Shown here: positions 30,889 through 42,590 of the stretch, piece by piece | Numbering within the stretch: position 1 is the stretch's first letter | Layout: the number at the start of each line of letters is the position of its first letter | The notes under the pieces: generated by a model | The model's database searches: none | Seen by the model: only the letters and a program-made list of their open reading frames with translations | Told to the model about the DNA's origin: nothing | Program-made: the position numbers and the translations under genes | NCBI GenBank assembly: GCA_017893485.1 | Contig: CM030366.1 | Span: forward strand, 198,553,835 to 198,617,834 | From: Hemerocallis citrina | Lineage: Eukaryota > Streptophyta > Magnoliopsida > Asparagales > Asphodelaceae | Length of the DNA stretch: 64,000 nt | Direction: 5' to 3'

Positions 30889-31524
30889 GAATTTACTTGT
30901 TAGGTATTTAACATGGTAAGTTTATTTTTCAAGTACACTCTAAATTTTAAATATGTGGTTGTGATTTAATTGTATTGTTAAATATTGATAAAAAAATTCT
31001 AAATATGTTGTTGAGTTTTAATTGTAATGTTAAATATTGATATGACTTCGAAAAATGTGTGATTGGGATGGGATTGATTGTTTGCATGCAAGTATCTCAA
31101 ACTATGTTTATTTACATCTGTGTCTAACAATTACTTAATTTGAATTGTTCTAGTATGTATCTCTATACTGAAAAAATATTGATTGCATATGTAAATTACT
31201 AGTATAGTAGTATGTAATACTTTTCTTTTTTTGAATAGTTAGTATATAATACCTGGGGTTTATACTGACAGGTTTCTTATTTTTTTTTATGAAATACTGA
31301 CGGGTTTCTTAGACATGCTTTTAAGGAATTCAAACTCTAGGCCTAAGAAAGCCTTTCTATTTATATATTTTGACAGTTACTGGACCTTCACGTAGGCAGG
31401 CTTTGTCTTTTACTTTAGATAATTTCTTCTGCTTCTTCTTTATTCTTTGGTTTTTACTTGTAATAGAAAATTGTACGGAGACCTACCCGCAATATTTGTG
31501 GTCAATATCTGAAATGCCAAGTAG

Positions 31525-31564
31525 CCGACCCCAACTAGTTAGAAAAAAGGCTTTATTGTTGTTG
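31525..31564 (+). mobile_element. SINE 3' Angio-domain fragment, copy B
   Basis: Same 40-bp insert as at 948, with its 19-bp target duplications at 31506-31524 and 31565-31583. Confidence 0.85.
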
Positions 31565-32772
31565 TATCTGAAATGCCAAGTAGGCGAGTCAGCGGTTACT
31601 GACAGACCAACTAAGATAGCAGTTGTAAATATAGCATTGACAATATATTGATTTCATGTGTAGAGAATTTCTTACATGATTAGTATAGTTAACGATGAAT
31701 CCATGTTCTGGTCTACATGAATTTTCAAAATTTCCAATCTTATTCTAATTTATCAGCATTCTGAACACAGCCCATCCTAGCTCTTAATCAGCAGCCGCTG
31801 ACTTGCTTATGCAGTAAGTTAGTGTTGCTACAAACATTTTGTAAACATTTTGTGGGTAGGTAAGGTCAATCCATACAAATTCTTTTAAAGCACTTTATTA
31901 AAAGTTCTCTCGTTTTTGGTGAATTGGTTGATCCATCATTTGAGTAATTTCAGTGTAAGTGGTGCATTGGCACCTTATTCTTTGATTCCTAGTAATGTAG
32001 CTTATGTAGTAACATGCAAGCCAGTTATTTACCAAACATTCATTAATTTCTTTGATCTTTTGTTTTTATGTTTCACAGTACTGGCCTTTGATTTTAATTT
32101 TGGGCAGATTTGTTTGGTTCGTTATAGTATGAGGAGAGCGAGTTTTGGTTCTTATGTAACTTAGTTGGGTCTGTCTGCTAAGATGTCTACTTCACAATGT
32201 TGCAGTTGGATTGAAGAAGATTCAATCTGTGTCATTTTCCCAGTCATGAATATGAATCAAGTCACTATTGTTTGATATATGGTTGAGGAACAGGGCATGT
32301 TAAGTTGTTTGAGTTTTGATGTTGGAAGGAGAAGAGGAGGCAGAAAAAAACCATTGTAAAAAGAGAAAAGAACGACAAATGTATGGATGAGACAATTCTC
32401 TGTGTTTGTTTTTTTTACAGAGGTAAAGGCAAAAAAATAATATTTTTGTCTATAGCTATATACTATTGAGTATTATCACACAAACTCTTTAGTTGTGCAT
32501 CATTGCAGAGGGCACAGAAAGGAACCAATCGAAGTAGTTTGCAATAAGGTGTGTCGAGAGACAACTGTACGTGACATGGACCACTGTGATTTGTACCCAA
32601 CAATATACATACCACAGTGCTGAGTGCGACTCAAGCCATAACTCTTATATCAGTGATTTCTATTCCACTCAAAACTATAGGAATCCAACTCACTACCAAT
32701 TCTATATTTGCCTTTTTACACTCTGAGAGCATGTGGAGTGAAAGAAAAGTTTGAAAATTAGTGTTTAAATTA

Positions 32773-32825
32773 GTCCCATATCGTTTTTTGAGAATGATAA
32801 AGTGGTTGGGATGTGTTTAAAATAA
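32773..32825 (+). promoter_or_regulatory. snRNA promoter of U1 copy B
   Basis: USE at 32773-32783 and TATA-like element at 32816-32825, identical to copy A and with the same polymerase II-type spacing. Confidence 0.85.
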
Positions 32826-32847
32826 GCAGGAGGGTTAGCAATGTTCA

Positions 32848-33004
32848 TTACTTACCTGGACGGGGTCTTTGGGTGATCAAGGATTCTCAGGCCTAGGCCA
32901 GTGGTCCACATTGCACATAGTGGGTGCGCTGGCTTACCATCTCCTCAAGTGGGAGAGTGGACGTCATAATTTGTTGTTGCGGGGGAACGGGCATGCGCGA
33001 CCCC
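32848..33004 (+). ncRNA. U1: U1 spliceosomal snRNA gene, copy B
   Basis: Identical to the gene at 2271-2427, with the splice-site-pairing core, U1A-site motif, Sm site and terminal stem all kept. The same reservation about stem substitutions applies. Confidence 0.88.
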
Positions 33005-34842
33005 TTTCAATTCTTAATGGAAGAATTTGTTTGTGAAGTATATACCTTGTAAGTATATTTCAATTTGGGGTTATTGGAGAGTGAGAGTAAGCATATATTT
33101 CAATTTGGGGTCACTCGAGAGTGAGAGTAGGCATAGTCCCTTGGGATATTTCTGTTGCTGCCTTGATGTGGGGCTTGCTTGCTGTCATGATGTGGGGCTT
33201 GTGGCCATATCGTAACCACTTTGTGTTTTCATAATATTAATACTAGATTTTCTATTATGATGCATAAATTTTTTTCTTCAATTCAGGATTGGGGAGGTCA
33301 GGCAGGAGTAAAGAAGAGACTACATATGGAGAAATAAGATCAGGAAAGGAGGGAGTGAGTTTTGGATGGATGATAATCCTTTATCTGTATCTTCATTTGA
33401 GTAATTGATGTATTAGTATGTATTTGTCATCTTGAATTATGTTTGGATTTGAGTAATAATATCGTAATATGTTCTACTTTTCAAGTACACTCTAAATTTT
33501 AAATATGTGGTTGTGATTTAATTGTACTGTTAAATATTGATAAAAAAAATTCTAAATATGTTGTTGAGTTTTAATTGTAATGTTAAATATTGATATGACT
33601 TCGAAAAATGTGTGATTGGGATGGGATTGATTGTCCACAATATGGATGTTTTACATTTACATTAACTCAACGATGTGTACATGCCAATCAATTTCTCTAC
33701 CTTTTAGTATATTTGCACAAGTCTCAACAAATACATCTGATATTCAACCCCACCCTTCTTTTGCAAGCAATCATATGATCCATATTATTTGGTAGCAAAA
33801 TCTATGATCCATATTATCCTTTTTCATTTCGATTAACATATTGGATATAAATCTCATAGTATATATCAGGAACTAAAATCTTCTACAGTACGTAGTATGT
33901 TAAGACCTTCCACATCTCATGTCCTTCTAGTATTTGGTTTATTGTAGATGGTGTGATGGTTCTGTAGTTACAATCAAGCTGGTTAATTTCTCCAACTTTA
34001 TAATTTTGATTATAGTGTATATTTTCTTTTGAACTCCAGAGGTTAAGGCAAAAAGATAATATTTCTGTCTATAGCTAGCTATGCTATTGAGTATTATTTC
34101 TGTCTATAGCCATGCTATTGAGTATTATTCTGTTTCAGCAATAGCACATTATCACACAAACTCCTTAGTTGTGCACCATTGCAAAGGACACAGAAAGGAA
34201 TCAATCTAAGTTGTTTGAAACAAGGTGCGTGCGTCGAGAGACAACTGTACGTTACATGTACCATTGTGATTTGTTCCCAACAATATACACACCGCAGTGC
34301 TGTAACAGTAATTTCTATTCCCCACTCAAAACTGTAGGAATCCATCTCACAACCAATTCTATTTTTGCCTTTTTACACTCTGAGAGCATGTGGAGTGAAA
34401 GAAAATTTTGAAAATTAGTGTTTGTAGGGCTTTACCCTGGATTAGAAGGAGCCCTTGCAGAAATTCTCGACGGCAACAGGCAGAACCCGGTGCCGAAGAG
34501 GGGGTTTGGAAATAGTTTTCAACCAGCAATTGACGCGCCTCGGTTATTACCTCATTAGCTGCGTCATTGCCCCAAGCGCAAAGATACTTCCCAACCTCTG
34601 TACCCCTCTCTTATTTATACCGCGGCTCGCTTTCCTTTCGCATCATCCGCCCGATATGGGACTATTCTCATAAAAAATTTAGTGGATCACAAGTGAATAT
34701 CTAACCCGAATCTGACTGGTTGCCGCCTTCTATATTCAGTTTATACTATACTATTTATATTTATCTAATCACACGGTCAAAAAGGGTAGATAAAAATCAA
34801 TCAACCATATATATATAGATAGAGAGAGAGTCTAGAAAGAAA

Positions 34843-34869
34843 TTAGGGTTTTATAAAAAGTTATAAATA
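34843..34869 (+). promoter_or_regulatory. Promoter elements of SKP1-like gene, copy B
   Basis: Telo-box-like 'ttagggttt' at 34843-34851 and TATA box at 34861-34869, identical to copy A. Confidence 0.65.
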
Positions 34870-34947
34870 ACATACCCAGCCACCCCCACCTCCTTTTAAT
34901 AATTATAATCTCATCAGCAGGCAGGGTATCATCTCAGAATCTCAGCC

Positions 34948-35487
34948 ATGGCAAGTGAATCGCAATCCGAAATCCAGAAGGCTCTTACTGCTGAATCAAA
35001 CGATCAAGTCCCTGAAAAGGTGAACCTCTTCACCTCCGACAACGAAACCTTCGTGGTTCCCTCATCCCACGCGTCACGCTCTGAAACCATCAAGAAGCTC
35101 ATCAAAGACGGCTGGGCCAACGACTCTGACGACGTTCTCCCCCTCCTCAGAGTCAGCAGCGCCAGCCTCGTCAAGATCATCGAGTACTGGAGCCACACTA
35201 ACGTCAGCAACGAGTCATCATCATCATCATCATCATCATCTTCCAAGATGTCGGATTGGGAGAAGGAGTTTGTGAAGAAGATGGGGAAAGATGATCTTTT
35301 AGAGGTGCTGTTGGCAGCCAGCTACATGGCAGAGAATTCTCTGTTGGATTTGATTTCCGAGGAGGTGGAAGACAGGATCAAGGGCATGACCGTGGAGCAG
35401 TGCAGAGAGTTTATGGGTATAGAGGACGATTTTACTCCCGAGGAGGAGAAGAAAATTAGAGACTATCTCGACTTGTTGTTGACGTAG
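34948..35487 (+). CDS. SKP1-like protein (SCF ubiquitin-ligase adaptor), copy B
   Basis: The sequence is identical to the gene at 4371-4910: 179 residues, a POZ fold, a Ser-rich linker and a C-terminal Skp1 domain with the unusual '...DYLDLLLT' end. The surrounding U1, promoter and MULE are also identical, so expression signals should be the same. If the duplication is real the gene is present in two full copies and two truncated ones within 60 kb. Confidence 0.93.
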   Translation: MASESQSEIQKALTAESNDQVPEKVNLFTSDNETFVVPSSHASRSETIKKLIKDGWANDSDDVLPLLRVSSASLVKIIEYWSHTNVSNESSSSSSSSSSKMSDWEKEFVKKMGKDDLLEVLLAASYMAENSLLDLISEEVEDRIKGMTVEQCREFMGIEDDFTPEEEKKIRDYLDLLLT

Positions 35488-35982
35488 GCGTCCAGCTAGC
35501 TTCTTTTTAATTTGCTTTATTTATTATTGTTTTTAGATTGGACAAATTTTTAATCAAATACTTAATTAATTTCTAAAAGAAACTTGCATGACCTATATAT
35601 TCAGAAAATATTGTATGAATTATTTAATTAATAAATTTTCTTCTTTTAGGCGTTGGTTGGTTTGAATTTGTGTAGTTTCATTGTATCCGACACAGCTGTG
35701 CACTATTCATTATTCCTAGTAATGTAGCTAATATTATACATATCGGTTATTTGCAAAACCTGTTTATACATTTTACTTGATCTGTTCCTCCTTATGTTTC
35801 AATATATTCCTCTGAGTTTAATTTTGATAACACCGATTGATTTTAATTGTTTCGTTATAATTTGTTTGTTCAACTGTCATGTGTCTGGCAATTTTGAATA
35901 GATAGATACAAACTGGAAGTTGTTTGTATATTAGTATCATACTCTATGAAGAGAACAAGTTTTTGGTTCTCACACAAATAAA

Positions 35983-36994
35983 GAAAAATATTGCCGAACT
36001 GCCCTCTTTTTTGAAAAAAATTAGGGACTTGCCCTACTTTCAAAAACAATTAGCGAGATGCCCTTGTCTGTGACACGTCAGCAATAAACGTTATTGGAAA
36101 AAACGGCATCTGTTATTTCGATGCCGTTCTTCCTAATAACGGCATATCTTTTAAAAAAAGTGTCGTGCCGTTATTCTCAATAACGGCATTGGTTTTTTTT
36201 TTCTAAATACACTTGCCGTTGTTTGGAAACAAAAAGAATTAATAAAAAATAAAAAAAAATAAAAAAAATTATAACTGATGCCGTTATTTAGAATAACGGC
36301 TTCAGTTTTAATTTTTGTTAACTTTTTTTTAAAAACTTATATATATACAGACTTGATAGCTGATTGAAGCATTAATGGTAATGGAGGCTACATGCAAATC
36401 ATCATCATCATCATCATCATCATGATGTTGTCAAAGAAAGCTACATGGCAAGAGTGATGCCGTTATAACTGATCATGATGTTGTCAAAGAAAGCTACATG
36501 GCAACAAAATCAAATATAAGTTAAAAAAAAGTTTGAAAAAAATTATAACTGATGCCGTTATTCCAAATAACGGCATCAGTTAATTTTTTTTTATTTTTTT
36601 TTATTAGTTCTTTCTGTTTTCAAACCATGGCAAGAGTGCATATTGATATATAACTGATGCCGTTATCGCCAATAACGGCATCAGTCATTCGAATGCCGTT
36701 ATTCAGGATAACGGCATTGTTTATAAGTTTTTTTCACACTTAGAACTTTTTAAAGTTAGAAGATTCACACTTGTAAGATAAATATTGATGCCGTTATTCT
36801 AAATAACGGCATGCAATTTTTTTTTCAAACAGATGCCGTTATTGGGAAGAACGGCATCGAAATAATCTATGCCGTTTTTTCCAATAACGTTTGTTGCTGA
36901 CGTGTCCTAAACAAGGGCATATCGCTAATTGTTTTGAGAAGTAGGGCAGACGGCTAAATATTTTCAAAAAGTGGGGTAGTGAGGCAAAATTTTC
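35983..36994. mobile_element. Non-autonomous MULE MITE, copy B
   Basis: Identical to 5406-6417, with the same 9-bp flanking repeats (35974-35982 and 36995-37003). It was present before the duplication and did not move independently. Confidence 0.9.
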
Positions 36995-37003
36995 ACAAAT
37001 AAA

Positions 37004-38042
37004 TTCCTTAGATGGAGTATACAAAGAATCATTTAATGAGAAAAATTGTAGAAATATATACACAATAGTTGAGATAGATTTTGTTTGAAATAGGGTGTGT
37101 CGAGACAAGGGGGTATTTTGTTGGTTGCGAGAGAACTTCACACAAATTCCAGCAGTTGCATTGGTTGAAAAATTATTGAATCAATTCCATTTTTTATAAG
37201 TCGCTTATGCTGTTGCTTGATGAACACGCTACAGTTAGCGGTATAATTCAACCAAAAAGCTTACATATTTATCAAGAAGATAATGAGCTGACAGATAAGA
37301 TGGCAAGTAGTGAATTTCGACCTCATATGATTAAATTATCCAACGGTAGTCATTACTTTGAAGATTAAATTAGAAATAGTTTTGTTGTGTCAAAAAAGCG
37401 ATATGCCACTTAGTATTTACTTGTTCACGCATACATGTCCACAGTTCAATTTTTCTCAAAACTAAATTGTTAATGCAGAAAATAGATCAATTATCAAATT
37501 ATATGGCACTTGCAAGGAAAAGAAAATACGTAACAGAGCGAAAAAGACCACATGATTTTGTGCACTGCACATGCTAAAACTATAGTAAATATAAATACAG
37601 AAGGTGGAATTAAAGTGTGAGATCAAGATGAAGCAATAGAAAGGGTTGTGGAGTGTTACCAGTTAGCAGTACCATCGTTTAATCGAAGAAACACGAAACA
37701 ATTTTAGTAGGGTTGGGAAGGAGATGCTTAATGAGGTACACATGACTGTAGCTAGTCTTTACTCACACACATATATTACTTATTCCCTTTAATTTTTATT
37801 AAAAAACAAAATTGACTAATATTTAGCTTGATATGTACTGCATCTTTCGTTAGTTTTTAATAAAAAGTTTAATTATGTGGAGTAGGGCTGTAGGAGCATG
37901 ACTACCAAAGCCACAAAAGTGGAATAAGAGCATTGTTTAATTGAGGATGCTATTATGAGACTCGACCAAAACACAGACTTTTCCATAAACAAAATTTAGG
38001 TTTTTCGGCATACTAACTGTATATATATCACTTTAGGCTAGC
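37004..38042. other. Downstream flank of unit copy B, no gene
   Basis: The counterpart of 6427-7492 with small differences after 37421, for example a missing ~27-bp stretch near 37447. At 38042 the sequence passes 'ggctag' into 'cgtttgttgg', the empty site of Gypsy-1. Confidence 0.7.
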
Positions 38043-39950
38043 GTTTGTTGGATGATACATTAGTGACGGAAAGGAAGATGGAGTACTGTGTTGTGAGAGT
38101 ATGTGATAAACAACAGTGTACATAAATTCTGCTTTCCTTTATTTCATTTCTGGCATTTAGCCAGCATTGGCATATTAATAAGTTGGCCTTGTCCGTTGGG
38201 TTTCATGTACTTCATAATTTTGGTATTTTTGGTTGTATGTTTTATTTAAAAGAAATAATGGAATGCGGGGACCTTCAACCCACCGTTAACGATAAAAAAA
38301 AAAAAAAAAAGTTGGCCTTGTCTGATGCTAAAATAGGTACTGTTAGTGCTGGAAAATACCAATAATATTGCAGTTGGAAAGTGCTAAACATATCCGAAAA
38401 ATATGAATGTTAAATATAAATTGATATTGAATGCTCACACAATGAAAGTGATGTTTTCGGTTGTTGTTCTGCACTTGGACATGTAATATAATACAATTCA
38501 CAAAAGATTAATGTAGTAATATGAAGAATTCATACCCCCTCCTTTGTCAATCCTGAATGGCTACAAGCTAAGATAATATTAACAAAAAGTTATCTCATAC
38601 GGTTTAGGGTTTTCGTGCTTTCCTAGATCGTTGAACCTGTATGAAAATGTTCTGTTTGAAGCCTGACCTGATTGAATCCAGCAATTTCAGAACAAGCTTA
38701 AATTGAGGACTATCTCTAAAGGAAATCAGGGGACAGATCATTTCCACTATTGCCGTGGAGTTCAATGAGGTGTTCTAAGGCTTCAAATGCAAAGGAATTC
38801 TTTGGGAAACATGAATTCGTTGTGTTCCAAGACATTATTTCTGACTGCCATTTTTTTGAATCGAAAATCGAGTTTGCAGTAGCAACATGCTAATTCATGT
38901 CATGCGTATCCATGAGAGGGAGTTCTCTAAAAATGGTACTTGATTAATATCGCATGCAGTTAATTTCCAAGATAAAGGATCCCGAATTAGTGAAACCATG
39001 AAGAAATAGAGCCCTTACATCCTATTTTAAAACGCACCTCCACTAAAGAACAGGACTGAATCACATAATCAAACCTTCATTAATTAATTTAGCCCATTCT
39101 CCATATGGGAATTTATAACTACGCTTCCAACCCCCATAGGTTGTAAGTGTTATAGGTTGCAAGTGTTCTACTATGTTTCGTACGTTAATCTTTAATTAAT
39201 GAAGCAATGACTCTTTATTATAAAATAAAATTAAAAAAAACACTACGCTCCCAACCCCCTTTTCATTACCTAGAAATGAACCCAACCAAAATTTCTCAAC
39301 TCACTACTTATCAATGAACACGCTGGAGCTACGCTCAAGATTGTCACCAAATACTTTAGTTATCTATGAGATTCGAAGACAATTCTCTTGCCATCTTTTA
39401 ATAATAATAATAAAAGATTGTCACCAAAATTTGGTGTGACTCCATCTTCTGACATCTTGGCAAACACTGCTACAGCCTTGTCAAAAATTCACACGGGACT
39501 TACCCAAAATTTATAACACTCCAAGATGCAATGTCTCTCCTACCCAACTCTCCTAACAACTTCTCAGAACTCTGTATCAAACCCACATATTCGAGTATGT
39601 TTCAATCAAATAATACGATAGAAATACAACATTCCCAGAAAAGCTATTTTTTAGTAGATACCTGTGCAATGCCTGCCTATTGATTTATCATCTTTTAGCA
39701 AAGCATGATTACAGATTGAGAGCTGTAGTTTTTTAGCAGTTAAGACTTTGAGCGTATAGAGAAAAAAGGTTTATAATGCCTATGCATATACAAATTTTAA
39801 TTTCTATTCGTAAACTTTTTCCCCCTAATTATGTGAGAAGGGCATATCTGTTATTCTAAAAAATACATGGATGCTAGCATAAATGTTCTGTGGGGCGATG
39901 GACAAACTGTTGTTCTTGTATGATTAATTAAGATTGAGGGGTTTAGAAAG
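38043..39950. other. Intergenic sequence without a recognised gene
   Basis: AT-rich, with no coherent ORF on either strand. It holds a small retroposed insert (38194-38310), two copies of 'actacgct(t/c)ccaacccc' (39119 and 39242), and an (ATA)n run near 39400. Confidence 0.6.
38194..38310 (+). mobile_element. Short poly-A retroposed insert with target duplication
   Basis: A 117-bp insert ending in 17 A is flanked by direct repeats 'agttggccttgtc' (38181-38193) and 'gttggccttgtc' (38311-38322; its first A merges with the poly-A). This is the mark of LINE-mediated retroposition. The body shows no tRNA-like boxes and does not match the LINE tail at 30800, so the source RNA is unknown. Confidence 0.8.
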
Positions 39951-40013
39951 AGCGTGAATGGTTATCGGTAGAGGGGCCAAAACATATAATATAATTCACC
40001 CTTATGTAAATTA

Positions 40014-40066
40014 GTTCCATATCGTTTCTTGAGAAAGATAAAGAGGTTGGGATGTGTTTAAAATAA
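40014..40066 (+). promoter_or_regulatory. snRNA promoter of the variant U1
   Basis: USE 'gttccatatcg' (40014-40024; one C lost to T relative to the other copies) and TATA-like 'tttaaaataa' (40057-40066), spaced as in the other U1 copies. Confidence 0.75.
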
Positions 40067-40088
40067 ACAGGTGGGTTAGCAATGTTCC

Positions 40089-40246
40089 TTACTTACCTGG
40101 AAAGGGTCTTAGGGTGATCAAGAATTCTCAGGCCTAGGCCAGTGGTCCACATTGCACATAGTGGGTGCGTTGGCTTACCATCTCCCCAAGTGGGAGAGTG
40201 GACGTCATAATTTGTTGCTGTGGGGGAACGCGCATGCGTGACCCCT
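40089..40246 (+). ncRNA. U1: Variant U1 snRNA gene or pseudogene
   Basis: The sequence aligns along its whole length with the U1 at 2271, with about ten differences. These include 'tggaaaggg' for 'tggacgggg' in stem I, 'gtgcgttggc' for 'gtgcgctggc', and 'gtgacccc' for 'gcgacccc' at the end. 'acttacctgg', 'attgcac' and the Sm-like 'aatttgttg' are kept. Changes in stem I and a weaker USE suggest decay, though expression is possible. Confidence 0.75.
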
Positions 40247-40330
40247 TTCAAATCATAATGCACGAATTTGCTTGTGAAGTATATACCTTGTAAGTATATT
40301 TCAATTTGGGGTTATTGGAGAGTGAGAGTT

Positions 40331-40372
40331 TGTTGCTGTGGGGGAATGCGCATGCGCGACCCCCTTTCAATT
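40331..40372 (+). pseudogene. U1 3'-end fragment (tandem partial duplication)
   Basis: 'tttgttgctgtgggggaa' through 'gcgcgaccccc' repeats the Sm site and last stem of the U1 at 40089. A repeated downstream stretch ('gtgaagtatataccttgtaa') follows each copy. The duplicated unit is about 118 bp and lacks the RNA's 5' two-thirds. Confidence 0.8.
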
Positions 40373-40629
40373 CTTAATGCAAGAATTTGCTTGTGAAGTA
40401 TATACCTTGTAAATATATTTCAATTTGGGGTTATTGAAGAGTGAGAGTAAGCATATATTTCAATTTGGTGTCACTCGAGAGTGAGAGTAAGCATAAGTCC
40501 CTTGAGATATTTTTGTTGCTGCCATAATGTGGGGCTTGCTGTCATGATGTAAAATACGTAGAAGAAAGTGAAGAAATGAATAACATAAATTATGAACCCA
40601 TAGAATATGATGAAATGGTCAGAAATAAG

Positions 40630-41550
40630 TGAGGATGAAGAAATAATGGTAATGGAAGAAGATAGTGGAAGTAGTGAAGGTGAAACAGAAGAATGTGAAG
40701 TAAACATGATAACAGATTTAACAGAAATATGAGAACCTTCAGAAAGAGAAGAAAACAATGAAGAACTAAAAGAAAGAATGTGCTTTGACATACAAAAATA
40801 TGATAAAATAAGAGCGACCAAATTAGATATAAATTCAAAAGAAAATTTTAAACTACCAATATTTGAAAGAAAGAAAAGTACCATCATAATAGCTAGGAAT
40901 AATGAACAACTTATAGACATTGAATAAGCACAAGGCAAAACTATAATCCCATTAATAACCGAAAGAATAATAAGACAAGAGATGGAAAAAATAAGTGAAA
41001 AGACCAGAAAAACATTCAGACACATACATTTAGGAGCTGTACAAATAATAATAAAAGCCTATTTTAAGAAAGGAATAAATACACCCCTCGAAATATACCT
41101 AATAGATGATAGGATAATATCAAGTACACAAGATGCCTTAATATGAATAGTATAAGGAAACCTAATGTACCAAAAGATAAAGTTTACAATAAAACCTAAT
41201 TTTCTCTATAAGCTTGGCCGAAGAAAATAAAGATAAAAGTCTAGTCATGTATCATAGGTTATCAGGTATAGAAATGATAGAAAAAAACAAAGTTATGAGT
41301 ATATAAGTAAGAAACATTTACGCTTTCACTAGCAAGCACGAAGTAAAGAATAGAAATACACATAATTTTAAAATAGAGTCTATATTTAGCGAAATCATAA
41401 GATACAAACCAGCTAGAAAAAACCCTGAAATAACTAAACCAAATTATATAGAATTCAACTTTAATAAAGCAAAAGAAACTGCAAAAGAAAAAGCACCACA
41501 AATAATGTTCGGAAAGAGATCACTATCAATAAGAAATAAACAATAAGCAT
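40630..41550 (+). pseudogene. Degraded viral movement-protein region
   Basis: An acidic N-terminal stretch is followed by a region with 'IYLIDDR' (near 41090-41115) and 'GNLMYQKIKF' that resembles the 30K-superfamily movement proteins of caulimovirids, which open plasmodesmata. At least five in-frame stops (for example near 40730, 40925, 41143 and 41152) and frameshifts near 41230 and 41300 interrupt it. The family call rests on general resemblance only. Confidence 0.55.
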
Positions 41551-41569
41551 TGGAATTAATACCAACTAG

Positions 41570-41661
41570 TAACATACACGTGCTGTGCACGTGGGGAAAA
41601 TTTGGGGGGGGAGGGGATGAAAAGGGCAAAAAAAAATTATACCAGCACGTGCGTTGCACGA
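41570..41661 (-). mobile_element. Small Helitron-like remnant in viral sequence
   Basis: About 90 bp starts 'ctagtaacatacacgtgctg'; reversed, this ends in a GTGCACAGCACGTG hairpin plus CTAG, as Helitron 3' ends do. A second 'cacgtgcgttgcacg' palindrome closes the insert. Viral coding similarity resumes on the right in a different frame. Confidence 0.45.
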
Positions 41662-42130
41662 GTTGGGATATGGACAAATTACACTAAGGCCTTCTCCCAT
41701 TATAGTAGTAGAGATAATAAATACATTAGAACACCAAAACAATAACCAATTTAAAATAAAAATAGAATATTATGACAATGAAAAATGGAAGAAACAAATA
41801 GCCTTAGTAGATACAGGAGCTACTAATTCACATATAAAACAAACAAATGTAAAAACCACTGAATTAATAACATTAGAAAACCCATATTACTACCTAGACT
41901 ATTACAATAATAGACATCCAATTGTACATAAAATTATACTACCACTAAGGATAAATGGTAAAAATAAAATGTTATTACACTTACACGTAGACCCAGAACA
42001 CCATGTTAATGAAATGTTATTAGGAACTAACTTCCTTACATCAGTACAACCTTACTCAATTCAAAAAGAAAAAATCACAATAACAGTAAACAATGAAAGC
42101 ATGATAATAAATAGGATATTGGACAAATGA
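41654..42130 (+). pseudogene. Viral aspartic-protease-like region 1
   Basis: This 158-residue open frame has 'ALVDTGATNSHI' (catalytic DTG at about residue 53) and, ~90 residues later, 'EMLLGTNFL', the usual hydrophobic-hydrophobic-G end of a retropepsin fold. The first ~8 residues derive from the foreign insert. It would process the viral polyprotein. Confidence 0.7.
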
Positions 42131-42590
42131 ATCCATTAAAAGCAACAAAAAACACATTATATATTCTAACAGAATTTGTTTACGAAGGATACAAATGAAG
42201 AAACTATCACAGTCTAATAGACACCGGAGCAGGTACTAGCCTATGCCGCGAAAATATACTACCAAAATGGAAACAAGATGGATTTAATAAAAAAGCAATA
42301 ACTGGATTAACTGGACAAATTATCATACTTGACAAATATCAACAAAATGTTAATGTACAAATAGGAAGTTACATACAAAAAATACCTATAATATACCAGT
42401 TTGATGATATGAATAATGATGTACTCTTAGGAAATGATTTTTTCTAACAATACTATCCCATAACTATATCACATAAATCAGTTGTATTTACAACACCTTG
42501 CAGACACCAAGCAATAGCAATTAGAATAACCCAATCTTATTCTAGAACTGACCTGCCACACATCAGAGTTTCTTCAATCCAGCGTAGTGA
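42127..42590 (+). pseudogene. Viral aspartic-protease-like region 2
   Basis: A second 'LIDTGAGTSLC' (DTG at 42220-42228) with a second 'DVLLGNDFF' about 70 residues later follows region 1. Stops near 42196 and 42447 break it. Two complete DTG...LLG modules in series in one polyprotein are unusual for the family as I know it. Confidence 0.65.

Larger units (their letters stand above)
30578..37421. repeat. Large direct repeat, copy B (partner 1-6844)
   Basis: Apparently identical to 1-6844 with no indel. The left limit of identity cannot be placed because copy A runs off the window. The right limit is sharp at 37421/37422. Confidence 0.95.

Noticed and set aside
25840..30900. Target-site duplication of the LINE
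   Set aside because: The sequences before 25847 and after 30888 share only a weak 'ttactt'; no convincing repeat. The right flank is the start of the next unit and may have been rearranged.
38183..38365. 60-codon ORF spanning a lysine run
   Set aside because: It reads through the poly-A tail of a retroposed insert.
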